From contig NZ_JAGGDJ010000017.1 of the NCBI RefSeq assembly GCF_017652985.1, positions 45,011 to 109,010 of the forward strand: 64,000 nucleotides of DNA, in the 5' to 3' direction. Under the pieces are notes generated by a model. The model did no database searches. It had not been told where the DNA came from and saw nothing but the letters and a program-made list of their open reading frames with translations. The DNA comes from Paenibacillus artemisiicola. GTDB taxonomy: Bacteria; Bacillota; Bacilli; Paenibacillales; Paenibacillaceae. Position numbers and translations under genes: made by a program. The stretch's first letter is position 1. Every line of letters begins with the position of its first letter. Shown one piece after another: positions 24,639 through 33,249 of this stretch.

Positions 24639-26074
24639 AGACGATCCGCAACAAAATGATGCTGCTGTCGCTGATCATTTGGATCATCATGGCGTTCATC
24701 TGGATCTCCATGAGCATCTTCAACCAGCGCACGGTCGAGAAGTACAACGGCATCCTGCAGCGCTACCTGCTGATGAACCAGGCGTCCGAGCTGAGCCGGC
24801 AGGCGCTGACCTCGCTGAACGAGTACCGGATCTCGCCGACCGAAGACCGGCTGCGCCGCTACGTCGCGGACAACAATCAGCTGCTCCGCACGAAGCTGGA
24901 CATGCGCGCGCTGCGCAACGCGGACAACGGGATGCTGCTCGATAACTTCCAAAATATGGTCGAAAGCCAATCGGAAGCGATGGATCTCGCCGTCCGCTTC
25001 CAGCGGGAGCACGACGAGGAAGCCGTATCGGCGCAGTTCGACGAAGCCTCGAACATCTCCGCCTACATCGCCGAGACGACGCTGACGCTGATCAGCGGCG
25101 AACAGCGCACGTACGACGCGTTTTACCGGCAGATCATCCGGCGCAGCGACGAGATCAAGACGCTGGGCTTCTGGGCGCTGGCGTTCGTCTCCGTGCTGCT
25201 GCTGCTGTTCTCGTACCGGTTCGTGAGCGGCGTCACGCGGCCGATCCTGAAGCTGACGCAGTCGGCGCGCGAGCTGTCGCGGGGCAATTTCCAAAATCCG
25301 ATCGTCGTGCACCGGAACGACGACATGGCGTTCCTGGCCAAGACGCTCGACAGCATGCGGCTGAACATCGGCAGCCTGTTCGACGAGATTCAGAGCAAGG
25401 CGCAGCTGGAATACGACCTGCACAAGCACAAGCTCATGCTGAAGGAAAGCGAGCTGAAGAGCCTGCAGAGCCAAATCAACCCGCATTTTCTGTTCAACAC
25501 GCTCAATATGCTGTCCAAGGAGGCGTATCTGGCCGGCGCCGGCAAGACGAGCGAGCTGATCAGCTCCGTCGCCGGCATGCTGCGGTACAACCTCCGCCGG
25601 ATGGACAGCCGGGTGACGCTGCGGGAGGAGATCGACGTGCTGGAGGAATATTTGGCGATTCAGCAGGCGCGCTTCGGCGACCGGGTCCGCGTCGTCCGCG
25701 AGATCGACGAGGCGGCGCTGGACGTCGAGGTGCCGATCCTGATTTTGCAGCCGCTCGTCGAAAACGCGTTCATCTACGCGATCGAGCCGTCCGAGGACGG
25801 CGGAACGCTGACGCTGCGCGTGCGGGGCGAGGCCGGGCGGGTCATCGTCGAGGTGCGGGACGACGGACCGGGCATGGCGCCGGAGAAGCTGGGCGGCCTG
25901 CTGGCCGACCCGGATCCGGCCGAACGGCGGGGACACGCGACCGGCATCGGGCTGCGCAACGTGCTCGACCGGCTGCAGCTGTTCTTCGGCGCGGAGAACC
26001 TGCTCGCGATCGATTCCGCCATCGGCGCGGGCACGCGCATTACGTTGACATTGCCAAGGGAGGCGAGCGCATGA
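24635..26074 (+). CDS. LytS/YesM-type sensor histidine kinase
   Basis: The protein has 479 residues. Helix one (about 8-28) and helix two (about 178-196) enclose a 150-residue helical extracellular domain, shorter than the usual YesM sensor, in line with a separate binding protein doing the sensing. A HAMP domain (about 198-250) leads to QINPHFLFNT with His284, then ENAFIYA, DDGPGM and GIGLRNVLDR of the ATPase domain. Its start overlaps the sensor stop and its own stop overlaps the regulator start by four bases each. Confidence 0.93.
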   Translation: MKTIRNKMMLLSLIIWIIMAFIWISMSIFNQRTVEKYNGILQRYLLMNQASELSRQALTSLNEYRISPTEDRLRRYVADNNQLLRTKLDMRALRNADNGMLLDNFQNMVESQSEAMDLAVRFQREHDEEAVSAQFDEASNISAYIAETTLTLISGEQRTYDAFYRQIIRRSDEIKTLGFWALAFVSVLLLLFSYRFVSGVTRPILKLTQSARELSRGNFQNPIVVHRNDDMAFLAKTLDSMRLNIGSLFDEIQSKAQLEYDLHKHKLMLKESELKSLQSQINPHFLFNTLNMLSKEAYLAGAGKTSELISSVAGMLRYNLRRMDSRVTLREEIDVLEEYLAIQQARFGDRVRVVREIDEAALDVEVPILILQPLVENAFIYAIEPSEDGGTLTLRVRGEAGRVIVEVRDDGPGMAPEKLGGLLADPDPAERRGHATGIGLRNVLDRLQLFFGAENLLAIDSAIGAGTRITLTLPREASA

Positions 26075-27654
26075 TAACGCTGTTGATCGTGGACGACGAA
26101 CCGATCGAACGAACGGCTTTGCAGCGGATGATCGAAGAAGGCTTCGACGACGTCGAGATCGTGGGCCAAGCGGCGAACGGGCGCGAGGCGATCGAGCTCG
26201 CGGCGCGGCTGAAGCCGGACGTGATCACGATGGATATCAAAATGCCCGGCATCGGCGGGCTGCAGGTGATCGAGCGGATCCGGGAGACCGACAAGGACGC
26301 GGCCTTCATCGTCGTGACGGCGTACGACACGTTCGAATTCGCGCAGCAGGCTCTGCGCATGGGCGTGCGGGATTACCTGCTGAAGCCGAGCAAGACGGCG
26401 GTCGTGCTGGAGACGATCGGCAAAGTCGCGGGCGACGTCAAGGCGTCGCGCCGCGAGCGGGAGAGCCGCGCGCGCGACAAGGAACGGCTGCGCCGGATGC
26501 TCCCCGTCGTGGAAGCGGACATCGTCTCGCAGCTGCTGTTCGACTACGCGCCGTCGGTTCATCTGAACGAGCTGATCGCGCTGCTCGGGGAGCCGGAGAT
26601 CGGCGGAGGCTTCGTCCTGAACGTGCTCCTGCTCGAGGGAAGCGCCGGCGATGACGCGCCGGCGGAGCCGGAGGAGCTGCAGGCGCGCCTCGCGGAGCTG
26701 CTGGAGGCGTCCGGCGTGCCGGGCTGGATCGGCAGGCTGTCGGGCAAGCAGCTGCCGCTCGTCGCGTTCAAGACGCCGGGCGCGTCGTACCGGCAAACCG
26801 CGGTCGGACTCGGCCGGCGGTTGGTCCAGGCGCTGCGTCGCGGGGGCGGGCCGGAGCCGTTCATCGGCATCGGCGGGCCGAGCGCGGGCTTGAACGAGCT
26901 GCGCCGGTCGTACCACGAGGCGCTGCTCGCCGCCGTGGATCCGTCGCTGCCCGCGCGCTTCTGCCTGTACGAGGACTTGGCGCGGCATGACGCGCCGTCC
27001 CCCGGCGACCGGATGCCGGAGTTGGAGAAGGCGGTCCTCGAGGACGTGCGCCGCGGCGGCTGGGAAGCCGCGACGGCCGGCGCCTGGCGGCTCGTCGACC
27101 TGCACGAGAGCTCCGGCCAGCCGCTCGGCATCGCGCAGCAGCGGATCTTCGAGGTGCTCGTCATCGTCGCCCGGATGCTGGAGGAGATGGGCTACGAGGT
27201 CGGCAAGCCGTACTATTCCCGCCTGGCGTCGAGCTTCGTGCAGCTGAAGGCGGAAACCGGCGCGCTGCTCGGCCGGATGGCCGAGACGACGGCGCTGGCC
27301 GCCGGCGAGCCGGAGCCGGGCCTCGTGGCGTCGATGAAGAAGTTCATCAAGGATCACGCGAGCGAGGACCTGTCGCTGGAGCGGGTCGCGGCCGCGGTGG
27401 ACCGGAACCCGTTTTACGTCAGCAAGCTGTTCAAGTCGCAATTCGGCATGAACTACATCGACTATTTGACGGAATGCCGGATGGAAGCGGCGAAGCAGCT
27501 GATGCGCGAAACGGATAAGAGTTTGAAAGAGATCACGTACGACGTCGGCTATCGCGACCCGAATTATTTCAGCCGGGTGTTCAAGAAGATCGTCGGCCAT
27601 TCCCCGACGGATTATCGGAAGACGCTGCTCCGGCCCGCGGACCGAAACCGATGA
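26071..27654 (+). CDS. YesN-type response regulator, AraC output domain
   Basis: The protein has 527 residues. The receiver domain (1-120) has VDDE and phospho-acceptor Asp55 in MDIKMP. A long middle region follows, then an AraC helix-turn-helix pair (about 425-525) with NPFYVSKLFKSQFG and VGYRDPNYFSRVFKK. It is translationally coupled to the kinase (ATGA overlap) and lies 28 bases before the first transporter binding protein, so it probably controls the sugar importer. Confidence 0.94.
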   Translation: MITLLIVDDEPIERTALQRMIEEGFDDVEIVGQAANGREAIELAARLKPDVITMDIKMPGIGGLQVIERIRETDKDAAFIVVTAYDTFEFAQQALRMGVRDYLLKPSKTAVVLETIGKVAGDVKASRRERESRARDKERLRRMLPVVEADIVSQLLFDYAPSVHLNELIALLGEPEIGGGFVLNVLLLEGSAGDDAPAEPEELQARLAELLEASGVPGWIGRLSGKQLPLVAFKTPGASYRQTAVGLGRRLVQALRRGGGPEPFIGIGGPSAGLNELRRSYHEALLAAVDPSLPARFCLYEDLARHDAPSPGDRMPELEKAVLEDVRRGGWEAATAGAWRLVDLHESSGQPLGIAQQRIFEVLVIVARMLEEMGYEVGKPYYSRLASSFVQLKAETGALLGRMAETTALAAGEPEPGLVASMKKFIKDHASEDLSLERVAAAVDRNPFYVSKLFKSQFGMNYIDYLTECRMEAAKQLMRETDKSLKEITYDVGYRDPNYFSRVFKKIVGHSPTDYRKTLLRPADRNR

Positions 27655-27682
27655 AGCCCGGACGGCCGAGAGGAGAGATCAC

Positions 27683-28813
27683 ATGAGGCGGCGCACCGGG
27701 AAACGCGGTACAGGGGGAATCGTATGCACGGTCGGCGCGATTGCCGCCTTGCTGGGAGTGCTGTCCGCCTGCTCGGCGGGCGGCACGAACGGCACGGCCG
27801 CGGCACCGGCGGCGATCGCGGGCGGACAGCGCGCGCCGGCGGACGTCCAGCCGGCGAAGAAGCTGGTCGTCGGCTTGTCGCTCGACACGCTGCTCGAGGA
27901 GCGCTGGAAGAAGGACCGCGACCTGTTCAAGGCCGCGGTCGAGAAGCTCGGCGCCGAGGTCGACGTCCAGGCGGCGAACGGCGACGACGCCAAGCAGATC
28001 GCGCAGGCGGAGAACATGATTTCGCGGCATGTCGACGTGCTCGTCGTCGTGCCGCACGACGCGGAGGCGTCGGCGGCCATCGTGGCGAAGGCGCATCGCG
28101 CGGGCATCCGGGTCATCTCGTACGATCGCCTCATTCTGAACGCGGACGTCGACCTGTACGTCTCGTTCGACAACGAGAAGGTCGGCGCGCTGGCGGCGCA
28201 GGCGATCGTGGCGCAGGCGCCGCGCGGCAACTTCGTCCTGATCGAAGGGGCCGATACCGACAACAACGCGCAGATGTTCAAACGCGGGCAGATGAGCGTG
28301 CTGCAGCCGCTCGTCGACCGCGGCGACATTCAGATCGTCTACGACCGGTTCACGAAGGAATGGAAGCCGGCGGAGGCGCTCGCGAACATGCGCGCCGCGC
28401 TCCAGGCGAACGGCGGCGCGGTCGACGCCGTCCTCGCGGCCAACGACGGCACGGCGGGCGGCGTCGTGTCCGCCTTGGCGGAGCGGGGGCTGGCGGGGAA
28501 GATTCCCGTCTCCGGCATGGACGCGGAGCTGGCTGCCGCGCAGCGGATCGTGGAAGGCACGCAGACGATGACCGTGTACAAGCCGATCCGCAAGCTGGCC
28601 GAGACCGCGGCCGAGCTCGCCGTCCGGATGGCCAAAGGCGAGCAGGTGAGCACGGACCGGACCGTCTTCAACAAGAAAATCGACGTCCCCGCCATCCTGC
28701 TGGAGCCGATCGCGGTGAACCGGTCCAACATCGACGCGACCATCATCGCGGACGGCTTCCACAGCCGCGAGGACGTGTACCGCCACGCGAAGGCGGCGGC
28801 GTCCGGGCCGTGA
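27683..28813 (+). CDS. XylF-like sugar-binding lipoprotein
   Basis: The protein has 376 residues; AGAGGAGA precedes ATG 27683. A lipobox LSAC (Cys30) follows a signal peptide. The mature part is a type I binding protein of the XylF class, with GLSLDTLLEERWKKDRDLF, VISYDRLILNADVDLYVSFDN and GMDAELAAAQRIVEGTQTMT motifs. XylF binds D-xylose; the exact sugar here is unproven. It follows the sensor genes in the same direction and is closed by a strong terminator, so it is transcribed with them. Confidence 0.92.
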   Translation: MRRRTGKRGTGGIVCTVGAIAALLGVLSACSAGGTNGTAAAPAAIAGGQRAPADVQPAKKLVVGLSLDTLLEERWKKDRDLFKAAVEKLGAEVDVQAANGDDAKQIAQAENMISRHVDVLVVVPHDAEASAAIVAKAHRAGIRVISYDRLILNADVDLYVSFDNEKVGALAAQAIVAQAPRGNFVLIEGADTDNNAQMFKRGQMSVLQPLVDRGDIQIVYDRFTKEWKPAEALANMRAALQANGGAVDAVLAANDGTAGGVVSALAERGLAGKIPVSGMDAELAAAQRIVEGTQTMTVYKPIRKLAETAAELAVRMAKGEQVSTDRTVFNKKIDVPAILLEPIAVNRSNIDATIIADGFHSREDVYRHAKAAASGP

Positions 28814-28936
28814 CGCCCCATGGCTAGAGGCTTTTTTGGTCGTTTTTCATCCGTCTGTAAGTTATCTGAGGCCGTTTGGCTGTCGTCTTGTAAGCATTCC
28901 TGAACGCTATGAACGTCATCGCATTCGCAAGACAAC

Positions 28937-28972
28937 CGGCGCTTCCGCTATTCGCGGAGGCGCCGTTTTATT
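28937..28972 (+). terminator. Rho-independent terminator
   Basis: The stem CGGCGCTTCCGC pairs with GCGGAGGCGCCG (one G:U) around a TATTC loop and is followed by TTTTATT. It separates the sensor operon from the ChvE operon. Confidence 0.9.
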
Positions 28973-29135
28973 ATGCCGCGTGCCGGCTATCGAACCTCGG
29001 TCGCGCACGCAGCCGATCCGCTCGCCCGATTCGGCATCAGTCGCCCGCGTTCCTTGCGAATTCCCGGTCGCCGTCTTCGCGCTTTCGGACAAGCCGACGC
29101 CAAAATAGTATAGACGGTCCAAAAAAAGTGCTAGC

Positions 29136-29149
29136 GGTAAGCGCTTCCC
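29136..29149 (+). promoter_or_regulatory. cre-like site upstream of the ChvE operon
   Basis: GGTAAGCGCTTCCC matches 12 of 14 positions of TGWAARCGYTWNCW. It overlaps the expected -35 position of the promoter whose -10 is at 29167. Confidence 0.55.
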
Positions 29150-29163
29150 GTCCCCGCCGCCAA

Positions 29164-29172
29164 TGCTATAGT
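29164..29172 (+). promoter_or_regulatory. Extended -10 promoter of the ChvE operon
   Basis: TGCTATAGT is an extended -10 element; no good -35 is seen. It lies about 50 bases before the start codon at 29221 and between two cre-like sites. Confidence 0.5.
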
Positions 29173-29178
29173 TGCACA

Positions 29179-29192
29179 TGTAAGCGCTTCAG
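29179..29192 (+). promoter_or_regulatory. Second cre-like site
   Basis: TGTAAGCGCTTCAG has the perfect central core TGTAAGCGCTT of a CcpA operator with a weak right end. It sits right at or after the putative start point. Confidence 0.5.
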
Positions 29193-29220
29193 ACTTTGCG
29201 AATCGAGAGGGGTATCGGGA

Positions 29221-30324
29221 ATGGGAAAAGGATTGAAACGGATTTCGCTGCTGCTGGTCGTCATGATTTTGGCGGTCGCGGTCGCGGCATGCGGCAAGAA
29301 CGGAAACGGCAAAGTGAGCGTCGGCATCGTGCTGCCGACGAAAGACGAGTCGCGTTGGGTCCAAGACGAGCAGCGTTTCAAGGACGCGCTGGACGGTACG
29401 AAATATACGACGGAAATTTTATTCAGCCAAGGTTCTTCCGCGAAAGAGAAAGAAAACGTGGAAACGTTGATCAACAAAGGCATTCAAGTGCTGATCATTT
29501 GCCCGCAGGACGGGGATGCGGCCGCGGCCGCCGTCGAATCGGCGAAGAAAGCCGGCGTCAAGGTCATCTCCTACGACCGTCTGATTACCAATACGGACGC
29601 GGTCGATTACTACGTCACCTTCGACAGCGTGGCCGTCGGCAAAGCGCAAGCGCAATATTTGGTCGACAACGCCAAAGGAAGCGGCGAACCGCTCTACTTG
29701 TACGCCGGTTCCGCTTCCGATAACAACGCGTTCTTGTTCTTCCAAGGTTCTTGGTCCGTCTTGCAGCCGAAAATCGCCGACGGCACGTTCAAGATCGCCA
29801 ATTCCAGCGAAGCGGCCGCGCTGCAGGACAAAGCCGAACTGTCCCGCGCCGAGATGAGCAAAATCATCGGCCAAGTGACCACGAACTGGGATGCCAACGA
29901 AGCCAAAAACAAAGCGCAGACGCATTTGACGGCAGCCGCCGCCGATATGAAAGGCGACGTTGCGATACTGGCGCCGAACGACGATACCGCGCGTTCGATC
30001 GCGGACGTCTTCGCATCGGATAAAGCGGTGACCAGCTTCGTGGTGACAGGCCAGGACGCCGTTAAAGCTTCGATTCAATACGTCATCGACGGCAAGCAGT
30101 CCATGACGGTATTCAAGGACGTACGCAGCCTCGTCAAGGACGCGATGGGCATGGCGGTCTCCATTCTCGACGGCGGCACGCCGGAAACGACGGGCTCGTA
30201 CAACAACGGCAAGATCGACGTCAAAGCGAAGCAGACCGAAGTCATCGTCGTCGACAAGTCGAACGCGAAAGAAAAGCTGATCGACTCCGGCTATTACGAA
30301 GCCGGCGATTTCACCGGCCTGTAA
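29221..30324 (+). CDS. chvE: ChvE-like multiple-monosaccharide binding lipoprotein
   Basis: The protein has 367 residues; GAGAGGGG precedes ATG 29221. A lipobox VAAC (Cys24) marks a lipoprotein. The mature protein matches the ChvE class: VGIVLPTKDESRWVQDEQRF near the start, VISYDRLITNTDAVDYYVTF, and a central LYAGSASDNNAFLFFQGSWS segment. ChvE proteins bind several aldoses such as galactose, glucose, arabinose and xylose. The ATPase and permease of the same system follow at once. Confidence 0.93.
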   Translation: MGKGLKRISLLLVVMILAVAVAACGKNGNGKVSVGIVLPTKDESRWVQDEQRFKDALDGTKYTTEILFSQGSSAKEKENVETLINKGIQVLIICPQDGDAAAAAVESAKKAGVKVISYDRLITNTDAVDYYVTFDSVAVGKAQAQYLVDNAKGSGEPLYLYAGSASDNNAFLFFQGSWSVLQPKIADGTFKIANSSEAAALQDKAELSRAEMSKIIGQVTTNWDANEAKNKAQTHLTAAAADMKGDVAILAPNDDTARSIADVFASDKAVTSFVVTGQDAVKASIQYVIDGKQSMTVFKDVRSLVKDAMGMAVSILDGGTPETTGSYNNGKIDVKAKQTEVIVVDKSNAKEKLIDSGYYEAGDFTGL

Positions 30325-30373
30325 CCGGCCGCCTTCCGGCATCCAGGAACGGTCCCGTAAGGAGCGATGAAAC

Positions 30374-31894
30374 ATGGGCGGCACGATATTGGAAATGAAA
30401 GACATCTCCAAGACGTTCACGGGCGTCAAGGCGCTCTCGAACGTGAATTTCAAGGTCGAGCAGGGCGAGATCCACTGCCTGATCGGCGAGAACGGCGCGG
30501 GCAAGTCCACGCTGATGAAGGTGCTGAGCGGGGTGTATCCGCACGGCGCGTACCAGGGCGACATCGTCTTCGAAGGAAGCGTGCAGCGCTTCGCCAAGAT
30601 CGGCGACAGCGTCAAGGCGGGCATCGCCATCATCTATCAGGAGCTGGCGCTGTTTCCGGATTTGACGGTGTACGAGAACATTTTCGCCGGCAACGAGATC
30701 AAGCAGGGCGCTTTCGTCGACTGGAACCGGACGATCGCGCGGGCGAAGGACATGCTGCGGAAGGTCAAGCTGAACGTGAATCCCGAGACGCCGATCAAGG
30801 AGCTCGGCGTCGGCAAGCAGCAGCTCGTGGAAATCGCCAAAGCGCTGAGCAAGGACGTGAAGCTGCTGATCCTCGACGAGCCGACGGCGGCGCTGAACGA
30901 GGACGACAGCGAGAACCTGCTGGCGCTGCTGCGCGAGCTGAAGGCGCAGGGCATGACGTGCATCATGATCTCGCACAAGCTGAAGGAGGTCATCGCCATC
31001 GCGGACAAGGCGACCGTGCTGCGCGACGGCCGGACGATCTGCACGCTCGACGCCGCCAAGGGCGAAATCAGCGAAAGCGTCATCATCCGGAACATGGTCG
31101 GCCGCGAGATCGACGACATCTATCCGAAGCGGCCGCGCAAAAACTTCGGCGGCAACGTGCTCGAGGTCCGCGACTGGACCGCGTACGACCCGAGGCTCGG
31201 CAGGGCCGTCGTCAAGAACGTCGACCTGCACGTGAAAAAAGGCGAAATCGTCGGCATTGCCGGCTTGATGGGCTCCGGACGGACGGAATTGGCGCTCAGC
31301 CTGTTCGGCAATCCGAAGTCGTATAAATTGCAGGGCGAGCTGCTGGTAGAAGGGCAGCCGCGCGCCTTCAAGCATCCGCGCGACGCCATCAAGGCGGGCA
31401 TCGCCTACGTGACCGAGGACCGCAAGGGCGACGGGCTGTTCCTCATCCAGGACATCAAAAGCAACCTCTCGGCGGCGAATCTGGGGGCGGTCGCGGCGCG
31501 CGGCATCATCAACGCCAACGAGGAAGTGAAGATCGCGAACGGCTACAAGCAGTCGATGAACATCAAGGCGCCGTCCGTGGAGCAGCTCGTCGGGAACCTG
31601 AGCGGCGGCAACCAGCAGAAGGTATCGCTCGGCAAATGGCTGTTCGTCGGGCCGAAGCTGCTCATCTTGGACGAACCGACGCGCGGCATCGACGTCGGCG
31701 CCAAATTCGAAATTTACACGATCATGAACAAGCTGATCGGCGAAGGCATGAGCATCATCATGATTTCCTCCGAGCTGGGCGAGGTGCTCGGCATGAGCGA
31801 CCGGATCTACGTCATGGCGGAGGGCCGCATGAAGGGCGAGCTGTCCGCTTCGGAAGCCGATCAGGAGAAAATCATGCATTTCGCGACGCAATAG
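30374..31894 (+). CDS. mmsA: Monosaccharide ABC importer ATPase (two-domain, GguA/MmsA type)
   Basis: The protein has 506 residues; AAGGAG lies nine bases before ATG 30374. It has two fused nucleotide-binding domains. The first has GENGAGKST, a degenerate LGVGKQQ signature and LLILDEPTAAL; the second has a degenerate Walker A (GLMGSGRTE), LSGGNQQKV and LLILDEPTRGI. This is the normal layout for RbsA/XylG/MglA/GguA importers. It powers uptake of the sugars bound by the preceding lipoprotein. Confidence 0.95.
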   Translation: MGGTILEMKDISKTFTGVKALSNVNFKVEQGEIHCLIGENGAGKSTLMKVLSGVYPHGAYQGDIVFEGSVQRFAKIGDSVKAGIAIIYQELALFPDLTVYENIFAGNEIKQGAFVDWNRTIARAKDMLRKVKLNVNPETPIKELGVGKQQLVEIAKALSKDVKLLILDEPTAALNEDDSENLLALLRELKAQGMTCIMISHKLKEVIAIADKATVLRDGRTICTLDAAKGEISESVIIRNMVGREIDDIYPKRPRKNFGGNVLEVRDWTAYDPRLGRAVVKNVDLHVKKGEIVGIAGLMGSGRTELALSLFGNPKSYKLQGELLVEGQPRAFKHPRDAIKAGIAYVTEDRKGDGLFLIQDIKSNLSAANLGAVAARGIINANEEVKIANGYKQSMNIKAPSVEQLVGNLSGGNQQKVSLGKWLFVGPKLLILDEPTRGIDVGAKFEIYTIMNKLIGEGMSIIMISSELGEVLGMSDRIYVMAEGRMKGELSASEADQEKIMHFATQ

Positions 31895-31906
31895 GAGGAA
31901 GGCAGA

Positions 31907-33082
31907 ATGAATTTCATGAAGGAAGCAAGGTCGCTCGTGCGGGTCAACATCCGCGAGTACGGGATGTACATCGCCTTATTCGTCATCATGCTGACGTTCT
32001 CGATTCTGACGGACGGCCTGTTCATGTCGTCACGCAACATCAGCAACCTGCTGGACGCGACCGGCTACATCGCCGTGCTGGCCGTCGGCATGACGCTCGT
32101 CATCGTGATCCGTCACATCGACCTGTCGGTCGGCTTCGCTGCCGGATTCATGGGGGCCATCGCCGCGATCTTCCTGACGCAGCTCGGCGTTCCGGTCTAC
32201 CTGACGATCCCGATCATTCTCGTCATGGGCGTCGTCATCGGCATGCTTAACGGTTTCCTGGTCGCGCAGATCGGCATCCCGTCGTTCGTCGCTTCGCTCG
32301 CGGGCATGCTCATCTTCCGGGGCGCGCTGCTGCGCGTGACGGAGGACACCGGCACGATCATCGTCAAGGACGAAGGCTTTAACGCGATCGGCAACGGGTT
32401 CATTCCGGCGATCGCCAAGGTCGGCGGGCTGAATTTGCTCTCCCTGATTCTCGGCGCCGCCGTCATCGTCCTGTTCCTGTACGGCGAGGCCGCGAAGCGG
32501 CGCAACAAGCTGAAGTACAATTTCGAGGTCATCTCGAACCGGATGTTCGCGCTGAAGCTCGTGTTCGTCTCCGCGATCATCGCGTACATCACGTACATCA
32601 TCGCCGGCTACAACGGATTCTCCTGGACGGTCATCATCATGGTGCTGATCGTGGCCGTGTATCATTTCCTGACGACGCAAACGGTGCTGGGACGGCGCAT
32701 TTACGCCGTCGGCAGCAATCCGGAAGCGGCGCATCTGAGCGGCATCAGCGTCAAGAAGATCACCTACGTCGTATTCGGCTCGATGGGCATGCTGTCCGCG
32801 CTGTCCGGCATTCTGTTCACGGCGCGGCTGCAGTCCGCGACGACGACGGCGGGCACGCTGTTCGAGCTCGACGCCATCGCGGCGGCTTACGTCGGCGGCG
32901 TGTCCGCGGCGGGCGGCGTCGGCAAGGTGACGGGCTCCATCATCGGCGCGATCGTCATGGCGTCGCTCTCGAGCGGCATGAACCTGCTCGGCGTCGGCAT
33001 CTCGTACCAGTACATGATCCGCGGCGCCGTGCTGGCGATCGCCGTCATCTTCGACGTCATGACCCGCAAGAAGAGAGCGTAG
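31907..33082 (+). CDS. mmsB: Monosaccharide ABC importer permease (GguB/MmsB type)
   Basis: The protein has 391 residues; AGGAGGAA precedes ATG 31907. Around ten hydrophobic helices are visible. The IDLSVGF motif and GRRIYAVGSNPEAAHLSGI loop are hallmarks of the RbsC/XylH/GguB permease family. It is 12 bases downstream of the ATPase and ends the operon before a strong terminator. Confidence 0.95.
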   Translation: MNFMKEARSLVRVNIREYGMYIALFVIMLTFSILTDGLFMSSRNISNLLDATGYIAVLAVGMTLVIVIRHIDLSVGFAAGFMGAIAAIFLTQLGVPVYLTIPIILVMGVVIGMLNGFLVAQIGIPSFVASLAGMLIFRGALLRVTEDTGTIIVKDEGFNAIGNGFIPAIAKVGGLNLLSLILGAAVIVLFLYGEAAKRRNKLKYNFEVISNRMFALKLVFVSAIIAYITYIIAGYNGFSWTVIIMVLIVAVYHFLTTQTVLGRRIYAVGSNPEAAHLSGISVKKITYVVFGSMGMLSALSGILFTARLQSATTTAGTLFELDAIAAAYVGGVSAAGGVGKVTGSIIGAIVMASLSSGMNLLGVGISYQYMIRGAVLAIAVIFDVMTRKKRA

Positions 33083-33095
33083 ACGCATCCCCAGG

Positions 33096-33134
33096 AAACC
33101 GGCGGCCGCCGGAAAGACGGCCGCCGGTTTTTTT
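33096..33134 (+). terminator. Rho-independent terminator
   Basis: A 13-bp perfect stem (AAACCGGCGGCCG with its complement) is followed by seven T. It ends the monosaccharide importer operon. Confidence 0.94.
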
Positions 33135-33249
33135 GCGCTATTCGCTTGATTATGGACAAATTCGGTCATGACACCCGGGCGGCAATATGGTACCATGAAA
33201 TCGACTTTTTTCGTGCTAGGCCAACAATATTCGTCATGGGGAGCTGGCT

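Larger units (their letters stand above)
28814..29220 (+). other. 407-base intergenic region with terminator, promoter and two cre-like sites
   Basis: It holds a strong terminator (28937-28972), an extended -10 promoter and two cre-like elements near 29136 and 29179. No gene is supported; frames open here lack ribosome sites and family signals. Confidence 0.7.

Noticed and set aside
24581..27600. Long minus-strand frames over the histidine kinase and regulator genes
   Set aside because: They are mirror frames of coding DNA with His/Arg/Gln-rich products and no ribosome sites or motifs.
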